A stretch of 64,000 bases of DNA from an uncultured Archangium sp. (lineage in GTDB: Bacteria; Myxococcota; Myxococcia; Myxococcales; Myxococcaceae), in contig CAIVGN010000017.1 of the NCBI GenBank assembly GCA_903905455.1, forward strand, positions 1 to 64,000, in the 5' to 3' direction. A program made the translations under genes and the position numbers. Below, in pieces: positions 60,758 through 64,000 of the stretch. The notes beneath the pieces were generated by a model, which saw only the letters and a program-made list of their open reading frames with translations, did not search any database and had not been told where the DNA came from. Positions within the stretch are counted from its first letter, which is position 1, and every line of letters begins with the position of its first letter.

Positions 60758-63016
60758 GTGGAAGCTCACCCCCTGAAGAACCGCACGGCCGCGCGCTCAG
60801 CAGCACTCTTCGCCGCGCTCGCCGTGGTCCTCGGTGTGTGGTGGTCCCGGCGCGCCGACCTGCCCCCACCAGGCCCCGCAGCCTGGGTGTCCAACGAGCA
60901 ATGCCTCGGCTGTCACGAAGCGCAGGCCCGCGCATGGCAGGCCTCGCACCACGCGCTCGCCATGGCCGCGCCCTCGCCGACGACGGTGCAGGGTGACTTC
61001 GACGACGCGTCCTTCACGCACCAGGGAGTCACCTCGCGCTTCTCGCGACCCGACGGCGGCTACGTGGTGACCACCGAGGGCCCCGACGGCGGGCTCGCCG
61101 ACTTCCCCGTGGCGTGGGCCTTCGGTGTCGCGCCCGTGCAGCAATACCTGCTCGCGTTGCCCGGCGGCCGGCTGCAGGCGCTGCAGATCGCGTGGGACGT
61201 TCCAGGGCGTCGCTGGTTCCATCTCCGCCCCGACGAGCACACACCGCCCGGTGATGTCTTGCATTGGACCGGCCGCTCACAGACCGCAAACAGCATGTGT
61301 CTCGTGTGCCACGTGACGGCCTTCGAGAAGGGCTACGACGCGAAGGGCGACACCTTCCGCTCTCGCTGGGTCGAGCCGAACGTCTCCTGCCAGGCCTGTC
61401 ACGGCCCGGGCGAAGGGCACGTGGCGTGGGCGCGCATGACGCCGAGGCCTCCCCTCACCGAGCACCTCGCTGCGGTTCGCGAGGAGAGCGCCACCGCGCA
61501 GGTCGATCCCTGCGCCCCCTGCCACGCGCGGCGCAGCGAGCTCATCTCCCGTCCATTGCCGGGACAGCCGTACCTCGATGGGTACCAGCCGAGCCTGCTG
61601 ACCGCGGGCCTGTACCACCCCGACGGCCAGCAACTCGACGAGGTGTTCGTCGACGGCTCGTTCCGCCAGAGCAAGATGTTCCGCCTCGGCGTGACGTGCG
61701 TGGACTGTCACGACCCGCACTCCGGGCGGCCGAAGCACGAGGGGAACGCGCTGTGCCTGCAGTGCCATGGCGCCCAGCCCAACGCCCGCTTCCCCAGCGC
61801 CGCGGGCCCCTACGACTCGCGCGCGCACCACTTCCACCCGGACGGCGCGGTCAGTTGCGTGGGCTGTCACATGCCCTCGAAGCCATACCTGCAATTGCAA
61901 TCACGCCCGGACCACGCCCTGCAGGTGCCGCGGCCGGATCTCTCGGTGAAGCTGGGCACGCCCAACGCCTGCACCGGGTGTCACGTGGAGCATTCGGCGC
62001 AGTGGGCCGCCGAGCAGGTGGTGGCCTGGTACGGGCCTGCGCGCGCGCGTGGGCCGTGGTGGGGCGAGGCGTTCGCCGCGGCCAGGGCAGGGCAGCGCGA
62101 CTCCAGCGCCGGGCTCGCGAAGCTCGTGGGCGATCCGCTCGCGCCGGCCATCGTGCGCGCCACCGCCCTCGACGCGCTGGGCGCCGACGAGTCCACCGCG
62201 TTGCCGCTGCGACTGGCGGCCACGCGCGACCCGGACCCGCAGGTGCGCGCCGCGGCGGCGGACAGTCTCGGGGTCGCACCGGTGGAGGTGCTGGTGCAGG
62301 GGACCGTGCCGCTCCTCGAGGACCCCGTGCGCGCCGTGCGCATCGCCGCGGCGCGCAGCCTCGCGCCCGTGCCTCGGGAGTGGCTCGACGGGGGCACCCT
62401 GGCCGCGCTCGAGGCGGCGCTGGCCGAGGACGACGCCGCGCAGCGCCTCTCGCTCGAGCTGCCGGGGTCCCACTTCAACTTCGCGGTGGCCGCCCAGCGC
62501 ACGGGGCTCGTTGCGGAGGCCGAGCAGCACTACCTCGACGCGCTCACCCTCGACCCTGACTTCTCGCCAGCGCGCGCGAACCTCACCCAGCTCTACGTCG
62601 GCAGCGGCCGGAGCGTGGAGGCCGAGCAGGTGCTGCGAGTGGGGCTGCAGCGCAACCCCACGCAGGGCGAGCTGCACTACGCGCTGGGCCTGTTGTTGGC
62701 CGAGCAGGGTCGCCTCGCGGACGCGGCCGGTTCGCTCGAGCAGGCGGCCCAGTTGCTGCCGACGCGCGCGCGGGTCCACTACAACTTCGGCCTCGCGCTC
62801 CAGCAGTTGGGGAAACGGGAGGACGCGGAGCGGGTGCTCCTTGCGGCGCAACGCCTCGACCCGGCCGACCCGGAGATCGTCTACGCGCTCACCGTCTTCT
62901 ACCTGCAGGCCGGAGCGCCGAGTCGCGCGCTCCCGTGGGCCGAGCGGCTCGCGGTGTTGCGGCCCGGTGATGCCTCCGTCGAGGCGCTCCTCGCGCGGGC
63001 ACGTGGCGCTCGCTGA
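60758..63016 (+). CDS. eight-heme c-type cytochrome with HEAT and TPR repeats
   Basis: A 752-residue secreted cytochrome. An N-terminal membrane segment (AALFAALAVVLGVWW) is followed by eight CxxCH heme sites: CLGCH, CLVCH, CQACH, CAPCH, CVDCH, CLQCH, CVGCH and CTGCH between residues ~50 and ~415. A HEAT-like region follows (TALDALGADESTALPLRLAA, VRAVRIAAARSLAPVP), then three TPR-like units (HYLDALTLDPDFSPARANL, LHYALGLLLAEQGRL, VHYNFGLALQQLGK). Such multiheme proteins move electrons outside the cytoplasm. GTG 60758 is the start. Gene neighbours do not define the pathway. Confidence 0.9.
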   Translation: MEAHPLKNRTAARSAALFAALAVVLGVWWSRRADLPPPGPAAWVSNEQCLGCHEAQARAWQASHHALAMAAPSPTTVQGDFDDASFTHQGVTSRFSRPDGGYVVTTEGPDGGLADFPVAWAFGVAPVQQYLLALPGGRLQALQIAWDVPGRRWFHLRPDEHTPPGDVLHWTGRSQTANSMCLVCHVTAFEKGYDAKGDTFRSRWVEPNVSCQACHGPGEGHVAWARMTPRPPLTEHLAAVREESATAQVDPCAPCHARRSELISRPLPGQPYLDGYQPSLLTAGLYHPDGQQLDEVFVDGSFRQSKMFRLGVTCVDCHDPHSGRPKHEGNALCLQCHGAQPNARFPSAAGPYDSRAHHFHPDGAVSCVGCHMPSKPYLQLQSRPDHALQVPRPDLSVKLGTPNACTGCHVEHSAQWAAEQVVAWYGPARARGPWWGEAFAAARAGQRDSSAGLAKLVGDPLAPAIVRATALDALGADESTALPLRLAATRDPDPQVRAAAADSLGVAPVEVLVQGTVPLLEDPVRAVRIAAARSLAPVPREWLDGGTLAALEAALAEDDAAQRLSLELPGSHFNFAVAAQRTGLVAEAEQHYLDALTLDPDFSPARANLTQLYVGSGRSVEAEQVLRVGLQRNPTQGELHYALGLLLAEQGRLADAAGSLEQAAQLLPTRARVHYNFGLALQQLGKREDAERVLLAAQRLDPADPEIVYALTVFYLQAGAPSRALPWAERLAVLRPGDASVEALLARARGAR

Positions 63017-64000
63017 TCAGCGCACGAACGATCATCGCCCAGGCGCGCGGCACGACATGCACGGGCCGGTGCCACGCATTCGCCAGGAAGAACTGACGCG
63101 CTCCACGAGAACGCACTGAAAAGAACGCCCGCCCGCTCGGGGCAAGCGCTGGTGGAATGATCCACGCACGCCGTGCTGCCATGGAGGCCGCGTCGAGTAG
63201 TGCGCGGCCCGCGCAAAGGCGGAGGCAGTCGTTCAGGACACGGCCCACCTTGCGCCCTCGTGGGTCAGCTCAGCGCTGCCCCGACCTCACGGCGGGAGGT
63301 CGCCGGTCTGAAACGGAGCCACCCCTCGACAGGGGCGCGGCGTGACGGGGCGCTCAGGTGACCGACATTTCGTCATAGGTACTCGAATCATGCGGCCCGT
63401 GGCTTCAACACCACGGCCCACGCAAACGCGGCGGTAGTCGTTGACGACAGAGCCCATGCGACGTCGTCGCCCCCTGGGTCTGCTCCGCGCTGATCGATCG
63501 TCACGGCGAAGTGAGAGGGCGACCAACGCACCACAACCTCGATGCGGCGCAGGCCGGGACGCTGAGCACGTGGAGCTTGAGCGCAACGCCGGTCGCCACT
63601 GGCAGCAGGGGAACGGGAGGGGGCGGCGCATCCGACTCACCTATGACGAAGTGTCGATCAGCCCGGATTTGCGCTCCGGCTTCCGAGGGCGCCGTGCCTG
63701 GCGAGACCGCCGGTCTTCGGACGTGGAGCGAGCGCGCACGACCTTCGTGCGCATCCCGAACCCGCATGTCGCTCACCGAGGGGGTGACCGACATTTCGTC
63801 ATAGGTGCTCGAACCACGCGGCCCGTGGCGTCGCCACGACAGCGCTTCACGGCCCGCGCAACGCTAGCGGTCGTCGTTCACGACGCTGCCCACCCAACGC
63901 CGTCGCCCTGCTGGCTCCGCTCCGAGCTGACCGCGCGTCACGGCGAAAAGAGGGGAGGGCCAACGCACCACAACCTCGATGCGGTGCAGCACGGGAAGCA
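63017..64000. repeat. degenerate ~210-bp repeats in a non-coding region
   Basis: No convincing gene was seen. Related segments occur at about 63195-63300, 63358-63565 and 63784-64000 (running off the end). The 23-base GTGACCGACATTTCGTCATAG block at 63358 and 63784 is identical, followed by CGGCCC-GCGCAA-type and later AACGCACCACAACCTCGATG blocks, 436-437 bases apart. An inverted form of the 23-base block starts at 63639. On the minus strand the copies would read MGSVVNDYRR..., suggesting they come from a decayed coding or mobile sequence. Confidence 0.7.

Noticed and set aside
63157-63804. Several short open frames in the final kilobase
   Set aside because: They overlap repeated sequence, disagree between copies and lack ribosome-binding sites.

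Overview
The window is uniformly GC-rich and gene-dense and reads like a chromosomal segment of a myxobacterium or close relative (Myxococcota). The signs are many lipoproteins with Asp-Ala-Gly-rich linkers, PEGA-domain proteins, a eukaryote-like Ser/Thr kinase with a transmembrane segment, PilT/PilZ-type proteins, two chemoreceptors, a hybrid histidine kinase, and frequent GTGA/ATGA start-stop overlaps. This taxonomic call is inference. No rRNA, tRNA, CRISPR array, prophage or intact insertion sequence was seen. || 1-5.3 kb: the 3' part of a MurG-like glycosyltransferase is translationally coupled to two radical SAM genes. An acyl-carrier-like gene converges on them, followed by feoA-feoB for ferrous iron uptake. 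5.3-9.8 kb: a membrane protein, a TPR protein and a degenerate OmpR-type regulator, then a melibiase-like gene that has lost its catalytic core, and a methyltransferase. 9.8-18.9 kb: lipoproteins, a PEGA protein, a GMC oxidoreductase with a small membrane partner, a sugar transferase with an unusual N-terminal domain, a lipid-kinase-like protein, a TrmJ-like RNA methyltransferase and an MTA phosphorylase. || 18.9-25.3 kb is the most interesting segment. It holds a Cys-rich DUF5714-like protein, a broken DUF1847-like gene, an ArsM-like methyltransferase, a 36-codon peptide gene (M...CC...CC...C) behind a perfect Shine-Dalgarno sequence, a radical SAM/SPASM maturase, a thioredoxin-thioredoxin reductase fusion and an OPT-family transporter. 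I infer that this is a ribosomally made, post-translationally modified peptide (RiPP) pathway, possibly metal- or metalloid-related. || 25.3-35.8 kb: an HExxH membrane protein, an NlpC/P60 hydrolase, an Rpn-family nuclease with a 12-bp tandem repeat, a two-subunit molybdenum hydroxylase, a PAS hybrid kinase and three surface or lipoprotein genes. 35.9-46.8 kb: a 1,238-residue LysM protein with a helical partner, then SDR, FkbM methyltransferase, esterase, DUF4239, DUF2141 and CapA-like genes. 46.9-55 kb: a PilT-like protein with degenerate ATPase motifs, a PilZ protein, a membrane retropepsin-like protein, two chemoreceptors flanking a Ser/Thr kinase. 55.4-63 kb: a coupled thioredoxin lipoprotein / TlpA / outer-membrane-barrel operon, a large Cys-rich lipoprotein and an eight-heme cytochrome with HEAT and TPR repeats. 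The last kilobase contains degenerate ~210-bp repeats and no convincing gene.
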